Positions 1 through 6,300 of a stretch of DNA of 6,300 bases are shown here, in pieces. Within the stretch, counting starts at the first letter, position 1. Each line of letters opens with the position of its first letter. The position numbers and the translations under genes were made by a program. Under the pieces are notes generated by a model. That model made no database searches. It saw nothing but the letters and a program-made list of their open reading frames with translations, and had not been told where the DNA came from. The stretch covers positions 1 to 6,300 of the forward strand of contig NZ_SJDU01000119.1 of the NCBI RefSeq assembly GCF_005518285.1, read 5' to 3'. The stretch is from Brachyspira catarrhinii (GTDB lineage Bacteria > Spirochaetota > Brachyspiria > Brachyspirales > Brachyspiraceae).

Positions 1-2397
1 GATAAGATTTATAAAGATGTTTTGAAGAATTTTGAAAATAAAAATGCATCGGGAGAAAATGATGCAAAGGAATTTAGTTTAAGGTTTTTGGGAAGGGCGC
101 TTTTTTGTTGGTTTTTGAGAGAGAAGGATTTGATACCGAAAGAAATTTTTGATTCTGAAACTTTCGCGCAAGTTGGCAAGAATTATTATAAAGAAGTTTT
201 GGAAGAATTATTTTTTAATGTTCTTAACGCGAGAATGGAAGAGAGAAAAATTACAAGTAAAATAATTAAAAAATACGAAAAACAAATTCCATTTTTGAAC
301 GGCGGATTATTTTCAAAACAAAAAGACGATGAGAAAGTAGAAACGATTGACAGCGAAATAATAAAAGAATTGTTTGAATTTTTTAGCCTTTATAATTTTA
401 CCGTTGACGAAAGCGCGCCGTTTGATATTGAAATTTCTATAGAACCCGAAATGCTCGGCAGAATATTTGAAAACTTGCTTGCGGAAATCAATCCCGAGAC
501 TTCAATAAATGCAAGAAAAGAAACGGGAAGTTTTTATACTCCGAGAGAGATTGTCGATTATATGGTTTGCGAATCGATAAAACTTTATTTGAAGAAGAAA
601 GTAAAAATTCCAAGCGAGAAAATAGAAAATATTTTTAACATAGGAGACGAAACGAAATGGACGAAAGAAGAAAGTTTGGAAATACTTAAAGCGATACATG
701 AAATGAAAATATTGGACATAGCCTGCGGAAGCGGAGCTTTTCCTATGGGAGTATTGAGCAGAGTATTTAATATTATAGACAAATTGGACGGCGGACATGA
801 ATATTATAAAGATTATATTTTAAGCGACATTCAAGGAGCTGCGAGAAAAGATTTTGAGGAACTTTATAACGCCAAAAAATTTAATTACGCTTATAAATTG
901 GATATGCTTCAGAGAATGATACACGGCGTAGATATTCAACCGATAGCGACAGAGATTAGCAGATTAAGAGCGTTTTTGTCTTTGATAGTAGACGAGGAAA
1001 AAGATGATAATCAAAAATCGAATTTGGGAATTAAAGCTTTGCCGAATTTGGAATTTAATTTTATATCGGCAAATAGCCTTATATCAATTAAAGTAAAAAA
1101 TAACTCTCAACAATCTTTTAATTCAATGTATGTTGACGGAGTAGTGGAAAAAATAAAATCAATTTCGGAAGATTATTTTAATTCTTCATCCAAAGAAGAT
1201 AAAGATAATATAAAACATAGATTTAACGAATTGATGGATTTTATAGATAAAAACGATTATTTGGAAAAAGAAGATAAGAAAAAATTTTCATCTTGGAATC
1301 CTTTTGAAAATAAATCTTCGGAGTTTTTCGACAGCGAGATTCAATTTGGTATAAAGAGTTTTGATATTGTGATTGGCAATCCGCCTTACGGAGCGAAAAT
1401 AAAAGAAGAGGAAAAGAAAATTTATAAAGAAAATTATAAAACGGCAAAAACAATAAAAGGTGTTCAAAAAGGTTCGTTAGACACTTATACATTATTTATT
1501 GAAAAAGGATTTGATTTGCTTGGGAAAAATGGAAACTTAACTTATATTGTTCCGATTTCATTTACTTCAAGTGACTCTTTGTCGGGAGTTCATTATTTAT
1601 TGGAAAATAATTGCGAAAATATTTGGGTATCTTCTTATGCTGTTCGTCCGCAACCCGTTTTTCAAAATGCAGTCGTTAATACTTCGGTTATAGCTTTTGA
1701 AAAAACTCTAACACCTTGCAAAAATTTATTTTCTACTAAAATGTATCGCAAAGGGAAAAATTTTAATCTTTCAAATTTAATAAATAATTTAAAATTTATC
1801 GAAGTAAAAGATTTAAAAATGTTCGGTAGAATCCCAAAAATAAGCCTTCCTATTGAAAAAAGCATTTTACAAAAAATATTTAAACAAAAACCGATTAAAG
1901 ATTTTTTGAAAGAATATAAAGGAAAGCCTATTTATTATAGATTTGCTGGTGGAAGATATTATAAAGTCATTACCAATTACCCTACAAATTCGTCAGCGGA
2001 AGCAGTATTATATTTTGATAAAAAATTTGCTAACGCTATAGGTTGCATATTGAGTAGTAGCCTTTCTTTTTGGTTTTATCAAATATTTTCAGACAATCTT
2101 AATTGGAAAAGTTTTGAAATAGAACAATTTACAATTCCTTATTCAAATTTTACAGACAAAAATATTATATCAATAAATAATTTATACAAAGAATATTTAA
2201 AAGATATTGAAAAAAATGCAAATATTCGGGAAGTTTCGTCAAAATCAAAATATACAATGGACAAATTTAAAGAATATAAAATAGGAAAATCAAAACATAT
2301 TATTGATAAGATTGACAGGTTGATTTGTCCGCTTTATGATTTGACTGAAGAGGAGACGGAGTTTATTATTGGTTATGAGTTGGAGTTTAGGGTTTAG
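1..2397 (+). CDS. Eco57I-like (type IIG-style) N6-adenine DNA methyltransferase / restriction-modification protein, 5'-truncated by the window edge
   Basis: This protein would transfer a methyl group from S-adenosylmethionine to N6 of adenine at a specific DNA site; in type IIG enzymes the same chain also cuts DNA. Residue numbers count the TTG codon at base 22 as residue 1. The family-typical helical block FLREKDLIP is at 31-39 and NGGLF at 93-97. EPEMLGRIFENLL lies at 141-153 and GSFYTP (motif X region) at 169-174. The SAM-binding motif I, DIACGSGAF, is at 232-240, with the acidic VD of the next strand at 303-304. The catalytic NPPY is at 453-456. Residues ~480-755 form the putative target-recognition part, with a WFYQIF-type segment near 684-689. 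The tail, with LTEEETEFIIGYE, is typical of the family. The frame is open through bases 1-21 (DKIYKDV) with no ribosome binding site before the TTG, so the true start lies upstream. Any nuclease domain would be in that missing part. Motif I resembles Eco57I-type enzymes more than BREX PglX. The specificity is unknown. Confidence 0.88.
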   Translation, partial: DKIYKDVLKNFENKNASGENDAKEFSLRFLGRALFCWFLREKDLIPKEIFDSETFAQVGKNYYKEVLEELFFNVLNARMEERKITSKIIKKYEKQIPFLNGGLFSKQKDDEKVETIDSEIIKELFEFFSLYNFTVDESAPFDIEISIEPEMLGRIFENLLAEINPETSINARKETGSFYTPREIVDYMVCESIKLYLKKKVKIPSEKIENIFNIGDETKWTKEESLEILKAIHEMKILDIACGSGAFPMGVLSRVFNIIDKLDGGHEYYKDYILSDIQGAARKDFEELYNAKKFNYAYKLDMLQRMIHGVDIQPIATEISRLRAFLSLIVDEEKDDNQKSNLGIKALPNLEFNFISANSLISIKVKNNSQQSFNSMYVDGVVEKIKSISEDYFNSSSKEDKDNIKHRFNELMDFIDKNDYLEKEDKKKFSSWNPFENKSSEFFDSEIQFGIKSFDIVIGNPPYGAKIKEEEKKIYKENYKTAKTIKGVQKGSLDTYTLFIEKGFDLLGKNGNLTYIVPISFTSSDSLSGVHYLLENNCENIWVSSYAVRPQPVFQNAVVNTSVIAFEKTLTPCKNLFSTKMYRKGKNFNLSNLINNLKFIEVKDLKMFGRIPKISLPIEKSILQKIFKQKPIKDFLKEYKGKPIYYRFAGGRYYKVITNYPTNSSAEAVLYFDKKFANAIGCILSSSLSFWFYQIFSDNLNWKSFEIEQFTIPYSNFTDKNIISINNLYKEYLKDIEKNANIREVSSKSKYTMDKFKEYKIGKSKHIIDKIDRLICPLYDLTEEETEFIIGYELEFRV

Positions 2398-2416
2398 TCG
2401 AATTTTATTTACTTTA

Positions 2417-2443
2417 GATTGCCACATCTTCGACTCGCAATGA
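2417..2443. repeat. Degenerate palindromic intergenic repeat of the CATTGCGAG/GTGGCAATC type
   Basis: The short spacer downstream of the R-M gene contains GATTGCCACAT, then CTT, then CGACTCGCAATGA. The outer arms ATTGC (2418-2422) and GCAAT (2437-2441) are perfectly complementary. Read on the minus strand it begins TCATTGCGAG and ends GTGGCAATC. From memory, this matches a short palindromic repeat scattered between genes in many unrelated bacteria. Only this one copy is in the window, so repeat status rests on recognition, not on copies seen here. The T-rich stretch that follows (2449-2468) could also let it act as a weak terminator for the R-M gene. Confidence 0.5.
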
Positions 2444-2457
2444 GGATATATTTTTTA

Positions 2458-2486
2458 TTGCTTTTTTTCGATACGATTGTTATAAT
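2458..2486 (+). promoter_or_regulatory. Sigma70-type promoter of the SMC gene
   Basis: A perfect -10 hexamer TATAAT lies at 2481-2486. The -35 hexamer TTGCTT (matching the TTG half of the consensus) is at 2458-2463, with an ideal 17-base spacer. Transcription would start near 2493, about 26 bases before the SMC start codon. This suggests SMC is transcribed on its own rather than by read-through from the R-M gene. No operator or riboswitch is visible in the short leader. Confidence 0.65.
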
Positions 2487-2502
2487 AGAACGATTAATAA
2501 AT

Positions 2503-2506
2503 AGGA
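2503..2506 (+). promoter_or_regulatory. Ribosome binding site of the SMC gene
   Basis: AGGA at 2503-2506 is followed by an A/T-rich 12-base gap to the ATG at 2519. The spacing is slightly long. However, this start gives the standard SMC N-terminus (MYIKNLNLHGFKSF), so the start is secure. Confidence 0.6.
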
Positions 2507-2518
2507 AAAAACTTATAT

Positions 2519-5377
2519 ATGTATATAAAGAATCTTAATTTGCATGGATTCAAATCTTTCGCCATAGAAACGAATATAGAATTCAACGAAGGAGTCACGG
2601 TTGTTCTTGGACCGAACGGAATTGGAAAAAGTAATATCGTGGAGGCTTTTTTATGGGTTATGGGCGAACAATCGGCAAGCAGATTGAGAATCGACACTTC
2701 AAAAGGACTCGAAAGCGTTATTTTTCATGGAACGGACACAAGGAAACCGTCTTCGCTCGCTCAAATAACTTTAACATTGGACAATAAAAGCAAATGGATA
2801 AAAAAATACGATAAAGACGAAATCATCGTAACAAGGAAATATTATAGAAAGGGTTTGTCCGAGTATTATATAAACGAAGAGCAGGTGCGACTTAAAGATA
2901 TAGTCGATATGTTTTTGGATACGGGACTCGGAAAAAACGCATATTCGGTTATCAAGCAGGGAACTGTATCGGAAATAGCGAAACAAAAACCCGAAGAGCG
3001 AAGAACCATAATTGAAAATGCGGCGGGAATAAGCAAATATCTCGAAAGACGAAGAGAAGCGACAAGAAAATTGGAAGAATCGGAAAGAAATCTCGATAAT
3101 GTCAAAATAGAAATAAAGAACGCCGAAAAATATTATAAATCGTTAAAAGAACAGGCTGCGAGAACGGAAAAATATTATTCTTTGATTGACGAAAGAAAAA
3201 AAATAAGCATAAGCATAAATGTAAATCAAGTAAAAAAATCTAAAATAAACCTCGAAGAACTTATAAAAAATTTGGAAGAATCGAATAATAAAAAATCGGG
3301 ATTGGAAAAAGAATTGCAAGATTTGGATAATCAAAAACAAAACGAACTTCTTAAATTTGAAGAGACGAGAAATTTATCAATCGAATTGGATAAGCAAGTT
3401 TCATTAATCGACACGGAACTTACTCATATTGAAAAAATGTCAAATCAATTAAAAATTCAGTTGGAAAATAAAGATAAAGAAAAAGAAGAAAATATTAACA
3501 GAAAAAATATTTTAAATAAAAGAATCGAAGAAAATAAAAATCAAATAAAAGAATTTGAAGACGACATAAAAAATATTATCGAAAATATTGAAAGGACATT
3601 AAAAGAGCAGGAAATTGAAGAAAGTAATATTGCGAAAGAACAAAATAAAATAGCGAGTTTAAATGACGAAATTTCAACGCTAACTCAAAATAATCAAAAC
3701 GCCAATTTGAAAATCTCGGACGCTCGAGAGATACAACTCGAAGTTATAAATAAAATAATGACGGAAATTGACGAAAAGAAAAAAGATATAATGGGAAATA
3801 GTTTTTATCAAAATATCGGAAAACATGAAGCGGATATTGATATTGGTTTTAATAATTTGTTAAACGCGATAGATTCTAAAATGAATTCGATAAAAGATTT
3901 TGAAGATTATAATATATTGAATAATTTTAACGAACTTAATTTTAATTCGATTTCTGGATTTATTGAAAAATTAAAAGACAATTTGGATAACGAAAAAAAT
4001 GACGCTTTATTTTTGCAAAGTATATTTAAAGAATACACTAAAATAAAAGACCCGTTTGTTGATTTGCTTTTTGATAAAGAAGGCGCTTATATGCAAAAAG
4101 AAAATATTGATAAAGAAATTGCCGAACTTGAAAATTATATTAAAAATAATAACGAAAAAATCGAAGAGATTAATAACGATATAAAAATTGCGGCGGACAA
4201 TATAAATAGAGCGAATTCCAATCTAACTACTTTAACGATTGAAAAAGCTAAATACGAAACTAATAAAAAAGCGCTGGAAGATAGAAAAGATATAATAATA
4301 AAAAATATAAAAATGCTCGAAGAAGAATTTTTATCGCTTGCCGAAAAAATTAACAAACTTGAAGAAGATTATAAAACTATAGACGAAGAGTTTAAACAGA
4401 ATAATTTTAATTTCAAAGAACTTGAAAAGAAAAAATCAAAAATGGAAAGCGAATCGAGAATAAAAGCGAACGAAATAAAAAAAGCCGAATCGACATTATC
4501 GAATTTTGAAGTAAGCCATTCAAAAAGAGTTAAGCGATTGAACGAGATAATCGAAAATATTACGAGAATAAGCGAGAGAATAAATCAAACCAACGAAAAA
4601 ATAAACGACATATACAATCATTTTTACGAAAATTACGCTCTCAATTTGAAAGATTTTGAAAACGAAACAAAAAATTTAATCGATGAAGAAGCATTTAAAA
4701 ATAAATTAAACGCGGTAAACGATAAAATAAAAAATTTGGGACATATAAACGAAATGGCTTTGGACGAATATCAAGAGGCGAAAAATCGATTCGAATTTTT
4801 AAGCAAACAAAAAGAGGATTTGGAAAAATCTAAAGAAGAAATATTAAAAATCATATTTGACGCAAATAAAAAAGCGGGAGAAGATTTCTTAAAAACATTT
4901 AACGAAATAAATAAAAAATTCTCGGAAACTTTTAAAATATTATTTGGCGGAGGAAACGCTGGATTAAAAATACAAAACGAAGAGGATTTATTAAACAGCC
5001 CGATTGATATTTTCGCTCAACCTCCGGGAAAAAGAATGGAAAATATAGTTTCTTATTCGGGCGGAGAGCTTACAATGACGGGACTCGCTTTGGTTTTCGC
5101 AATTTTCTTATATCGTCCTTCTCCTTTTTGCATATTGGACGAAGTTGATGCCGCTTTGGACGGAGCAAATATCATAAGATTCAAAAATATGGTAAAAGGT
5201 TTATCGGATAAAACTCAATTCTTAATAATCACGCATAACGAAGTATCGGCAACGATTGCGGACGCTTACTACGGAATAACCGCGGAAGAAAAAGGAGTTT
5301 CAAAAATATTCACAGTTAAAGTGGATAAAGACGGAACGGTTAATGGAAGCAAGAACCAACTTGTCGCCGAAAGTTAA
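2519..5377 (+). CDS. smc: SMC chromosome condensation/segregation ATPase, short form without a canonical hinge
   Basis: SMC proteins form long dimeric clamps that hold and organise chromosomal DNA, normally together with ScpA and ScpB on the nucleoid. The N-terminal head carries Walker A GPNGIGKS (31-38), the arginine-finger region SRLR (54-57), and the strongly conserved block from TGLGKNAYSVIKQG (135-148) to AAGISKYLERRREA (168-181). Lys/Glu/Asn-rich coiled coils span about 180-400 and 526-765. The C-terminal head has LFGGG (808-812), AQPPGK (833-838), signature SYSGGE (845-850), Walker B CILDEVD (871-877, catalytic Glu875) and H-loop His906. At 952 residues it is well below the usual ~1,150-1,200. 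The central part (about 400-525) does not look like the glycine-rich SMC hinge. The only cysteine is Cys871, so there is no Rad50-style zinc hook. The reading frame is intact, and the gene has its own promoter. ScpA and ScpB genes are not in the window. Rad50/SbcC is an unlikely alternative because both heads match SMC. Confidence 0.95.
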   Translation: MYIKNLNLHGFKSFAIETNIEFNEGVTVVLGPNGIGKSNIVEAFLWVMGEQSASRLRIDTSKGLESVIFHGTDTRKPSSLAQITLTLDNKSKWIKKYDKDEIIVTRKYYRKGLSEYYINEEQVRLKDIVDMFLDTGLGKNAYSVIKQGTVSEIAKQKPEERRTIIENAAGISKYLERRREATRKLEESERNLDNVKIEIKNAEKYYKSLKEQAARTEKYYSLIDERKKISISINVNQVKKSKINLEELIKNLEESNNKKSGLEKELQDLDNQKQNELLKFEETRNLSIELDKQVSLIDTELTHIEKMSNQLKIQLENKDKEKEENINRKNILNKRIEENKNQIKEFEDDIKNIIENIERTLKEQEIEESNIAKEQNKIASLNDEISTLTQNNQNANLKISDAREIQLEVINKIMTEIDEKKKDIMGNSFYQNIGKHEADIDIGFNNLLNAIDSKMNSIKDFEDYNILNNFNELNFNSISGFIEKLKDNLDNEKNDALFLQSIFKEYTKIKDPFVDLLFDKEGAYMQKENIDKEIAELENYIKNNNEKIEEINNDIKIAADNINRANSNLTTLTIEKAKYETNKKALEDRKDIIIKNIKMLEEEFLSLAEKINKLEEDYKTIDEEFKQNNFNFKELEKKKSKMESESRIKANEIKKAESTLSNFEVSHSKRVKRLNEIIENITRISERINQTNEKINDIYNHFYENYALNLKDFENETKNLIDEEAFKNKLNAVNDKIKNLGHINEMALDEYQEAKNRFEFLSKQKEDLEKSKEEILKIIFDANKKAGEDFLKTFNEINKKFSETFKILFGGGNAGLKIQNEEDLLNSPIDIFAQPPGKRMENIVSYSGGELTMTGLALVFAIFLYRPSPFCILDEVDAALDGANIIRFKNMVKGLSDKTQFLIITHNEVSATIADAYYGITAEEKGVSKIFTVKVDKDGTVNGSKNQLVAES

Positions 5378-5410
5378 AAAATATACAATTCGTTTTTAGC
5401 GCACAATAGA

Positions 5411-5461
5411 AATTATTTAAAATAATAAGGACAGGCGTTTATTTAAATTACTTAAAATAAT
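5411..5461. repeat. Pair of near-identical 16-base direct repeats, each nearly palindromic
   Basis: AATTATTTAAAATAAT at 5411-5426 and AATTACTTAAAATAAT at 5446-5461 differ at a single base. Each is close to its own reverse complement. The second copy lies inside the loop of the terminator-like hairpin and the first lies just outside its left arm. In such AT-rich spacer DNA this may be chance or a local duplication. Confidence 0.4.
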
Positions 5462-5469
5462 GCCCGTCC
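5429..5469 (-). terminator. Hairpin in the convergent spacer, probable terminator of the alcohol dehydrogenase gene
   Basis: GGACAGGC (5429-5436) pairs with GCCCGTCC (5462-5469) with one A-C mismatch. The 25-base loop is AT-rich and can pair partly with itself. On the minus strand the hairpin comes about 22 bases after the dehydrogenase stop codon and is followed by TTATTATTTT, an acceptable U-rich tail for Rho-independent termination. On the plus strand the following bases (AAATACTGTG) are not a U tract, so a role as SMC terminator is less supported. Confidence 0.55.
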
Positions 5470-5491
5470 AAATACTGTGAGTTTATTATGA

Positions 5492-6300
5492 TTATTTTTC
5501 TATACTAACCACTGGTTTAATCAAATCCGCAGGTTTGTCTCTCATCATAAATAAAGCTTTTTCCAAATTATCCCAACCTTCGAATACATGAGATACCATA
5601 TGATGAACATTTAATTTGCCAGAAGAAACCAATGAACCCAATTTTTCCATTCTCAATCTTCCGCCTGGCATAAGTCCGCCGAATATCGCCTTATGTCCCA
5701 TACCGACTCCCCACTCGGCTCTTGGAATTTGAACATAATCGCCTTTGCCCAAATAGTTTACATTTCCTATTTTTCCGCCTGGTTTCAAAGAACGAACGGC
5801 TTCGGCAAAAGTTTCTACTTCTCCGCCAGCAATGATAACCTTATCGACTCCTTTTCCGTTTGTCATCTCCAAAACCTGTTTGTCGATTGGTCCGTTTTTA
5901 TAGCTTATGAATTCGTCCGCTCCGTATTTTTTTGCCGCTTCTATACAATTTTTTCTCGTTCCAACCGCAAGGATTCTTGAAGCTCCTCTTAAGCTCGCTC
6001 CCGCTACTCCCATTAAACCGACAGGTCCTATTCCTATAACCAAAACCGTATCTCCGTATTGAACATCGGCAAGTTCCGCACCATGAAATCCCGTAGGCAC
6101 CATATCGGATAGCATACAAGCGTCAACGGGGTCTATATTTTTAGGAAGCAAAGCCAAGTTTCCGTTAGCGTCATTAACATGGAAATACTCTCCAAATACT
6201 CCGTCTTTGAAGTTTGAAAATTTCCATCCCGCAAGCATACCGCCCGAATGCATAGAATATCCCGCTTGAGCTTCTACCGAATCCCAATCTGGAGTAATAT
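5492..6300 (-). CDS. NADP-dependent secondary (isopropanol-type) alcohol dehydrogenase, zinc-binding MDR family, N-terminus beyond the window
   Basis: This cytoplasmic enzyme would interconvert secondary or primary alcohols and ketones or aldehydes with NADP(H), serving fermentative redox balance. The frame stays open to the window edge. The residues before the first internal Met read ITPDWDSVEAQAGYS, so that Met is not the start. Aligned from memory with Thermoanaerobacter brockii ADH, the visible part begins at residue 86 and the full protein would be about 353 residues, matching the family's ~352. Zinc ligand Asp150 (LSDMV) is present; Cys37 and His59 lie outside the window. The Rossmann motif GIGPVG is at 174-179. 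GTR at 198-200 and Tyr218 fit binding of the NADPH 2'-phosphate. Trp110 in the substrate pocket is kept, while position 295 is Met. Many segments (MHSGGML, NVNYLG, WGVGMGHK) resemble Entamoeba histolytica ADH1. GC content is clearly higher than in the neighbouring genes. It converges on smc and shares only the spacer with it. Confidence 0.92.
   Translation of the reverse strand, partial: ITPDWDSVEAQAGYSMHSGGMLAGWKFSNFKDGVFGEYFHVNDANGNLALLPKNIDPVDACMLSDMVPTGFHGAELADVQYGDTVLVIGIGPVGLMGVAGASLRGASRILAVGTRKNCIEAAKKYGADEFISYKNGPIDKQVLEMTNGKGVDKVIIAGGEVETFAEAVRSLKPGGKIGNVNYLGKGDYVQIPRAEWGVGMGHKAIFGGLMPGGRLRMEKLGSLVSSGKLNVHHMVSHVFEGWDNLEKALFMMRDKPADLIKPVVSIEK

Noticed and set aside
22..24. TTG at base 22 as the start codon of the methyltransferase gene
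   Set aside because: The frame is open to base 1, there is no ribosome binding site before the TTG, and the family normally has a long N-terminal region before the FLREKDLIP block. The gene most likely starts outside the window.
1..2397. BREX methyltransferase PglX as the identity of the R-M protein
   Set aside because: The motif I form DIACGSGAF and the overall motif order fit Eco57I/type IIG enzymes better. None of the BREX partner genes (brxA, brxB, brxC, pglZ, brxL) is visible; the left side of the gene is outside the window, so this is not fully excluded.
3716..4093. A Rad50/SbcC-type zinc hook in the centre of the coiled coil
   Set aside because: There is no CxxC motif. The only cysteine in the protein is in the Walker B region.
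2519..5377. SMC as a frameshifted or internally broken gene because of its short length
   Set aside because: The frame is uninterrupted, both heads are complete, and the two coiled-coil arms are of matching length. That pattern fits a functional short protein rather than decay. An exact in-frame assembly deletion cannot be excluded from sequence alone.
5429..5469. A fully bidirectional terminator serving smc as well
   Set aside because: The plus strand after the hairpin lacks a U tract, so only the minus-strand direction is well supported. How smc transcription ends is not visible.
6251..6253. The ATG encoding Met in MHSGG as the start of the alcohol dehydrogenase
   Set aside because: The in-frame residues upstream (ITPDWDSVEAQAGYS) match the family. 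The Met aligns with position 101, so it is internal and the gene continues past the right edge.
1..6300. tRNA or rRNA genes, CRISPR arrays, transposases, or small extra genes in the spacers or antisense to the main genes
   Set aside because: Both spacers are under 125 bases and contain no coding or RNA signature. The antisense open frames overlap well-supported genes, lack convincing ribosome binding sites and encode low-complexity Phe/Ser/Ile-rich products expected from the complement of Lys/Glu-rich coding DNA.

Overview
This is a low-GC bacterial window of about 6.3 kb with three protein-coding genes. Two of them run off the window edges. Codons are AT-rich and the code is standard, with no in-frame TGA. 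An Escherichia-type TTGNNN/TATAAT promoter is visible. The content (a restriction-modification enzyme, SMC, and a Thermoanaerobacter/Entamoeba-type NADP-dependent secondary alcohol dehydrogenase) suggests an anaerobic, probably gut-associated fermenting bacterium. A low-GC spirochaete such as Brachyspira, or an Elusimicrobia-like lineage, would fit. The window cannot settle this, and the genus is a guess.

Layout. Positions 1-2397 (+) hold the 3' part of a large Eco57I-like (type IIG-style) N6-adenine DNA methyltransferase / restriction-modification protein; its N-terminus lies left of the window. Positions 2398-2518 are a short spacer. It holds a degenerate copy of what looks like a widespread palindromic intergenic repeat (reverse strand TCATTGCGAG...GTGGCAATC), then a good sigma70-type promoter and a ribosome binding site. 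Positions 2519-5377 (+) encode a complete SMC chromosome-condensation ATPase. Its heads are excellent matches to SMC, but it is short (952 aa) and appears to lack the canonical hinge domain. Positions 5378-5491 are a convergent spacer with a large hairpin that best fits a terminator for the minus-strand gene. Positions 5492-6300 (-) encode a medium-chain, zinc-type, NADP-dependent secondary alcohol dehydrogenase that lacks its first ~85 residues at the right edge.

The three genes do not form an operon or an obvious joint system. SMC has its own promoter, the alcohol dehydrogenase is convergent to it, and the R-M gene is a typical accessory neighbour. The most interesting item is the SMC protein, with a non-canonical central dimerisation region and a divergent ABC signature. 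Next is the base-composition contrast inside the R-M gene, which fits a replaced specificity module. Third is the close resemblance of the alcohol dehydrogenase to Entamoeba histolytica ADH1. I see no RNA genes, CRISPR arrays, insertion sequences or other mobile elements.
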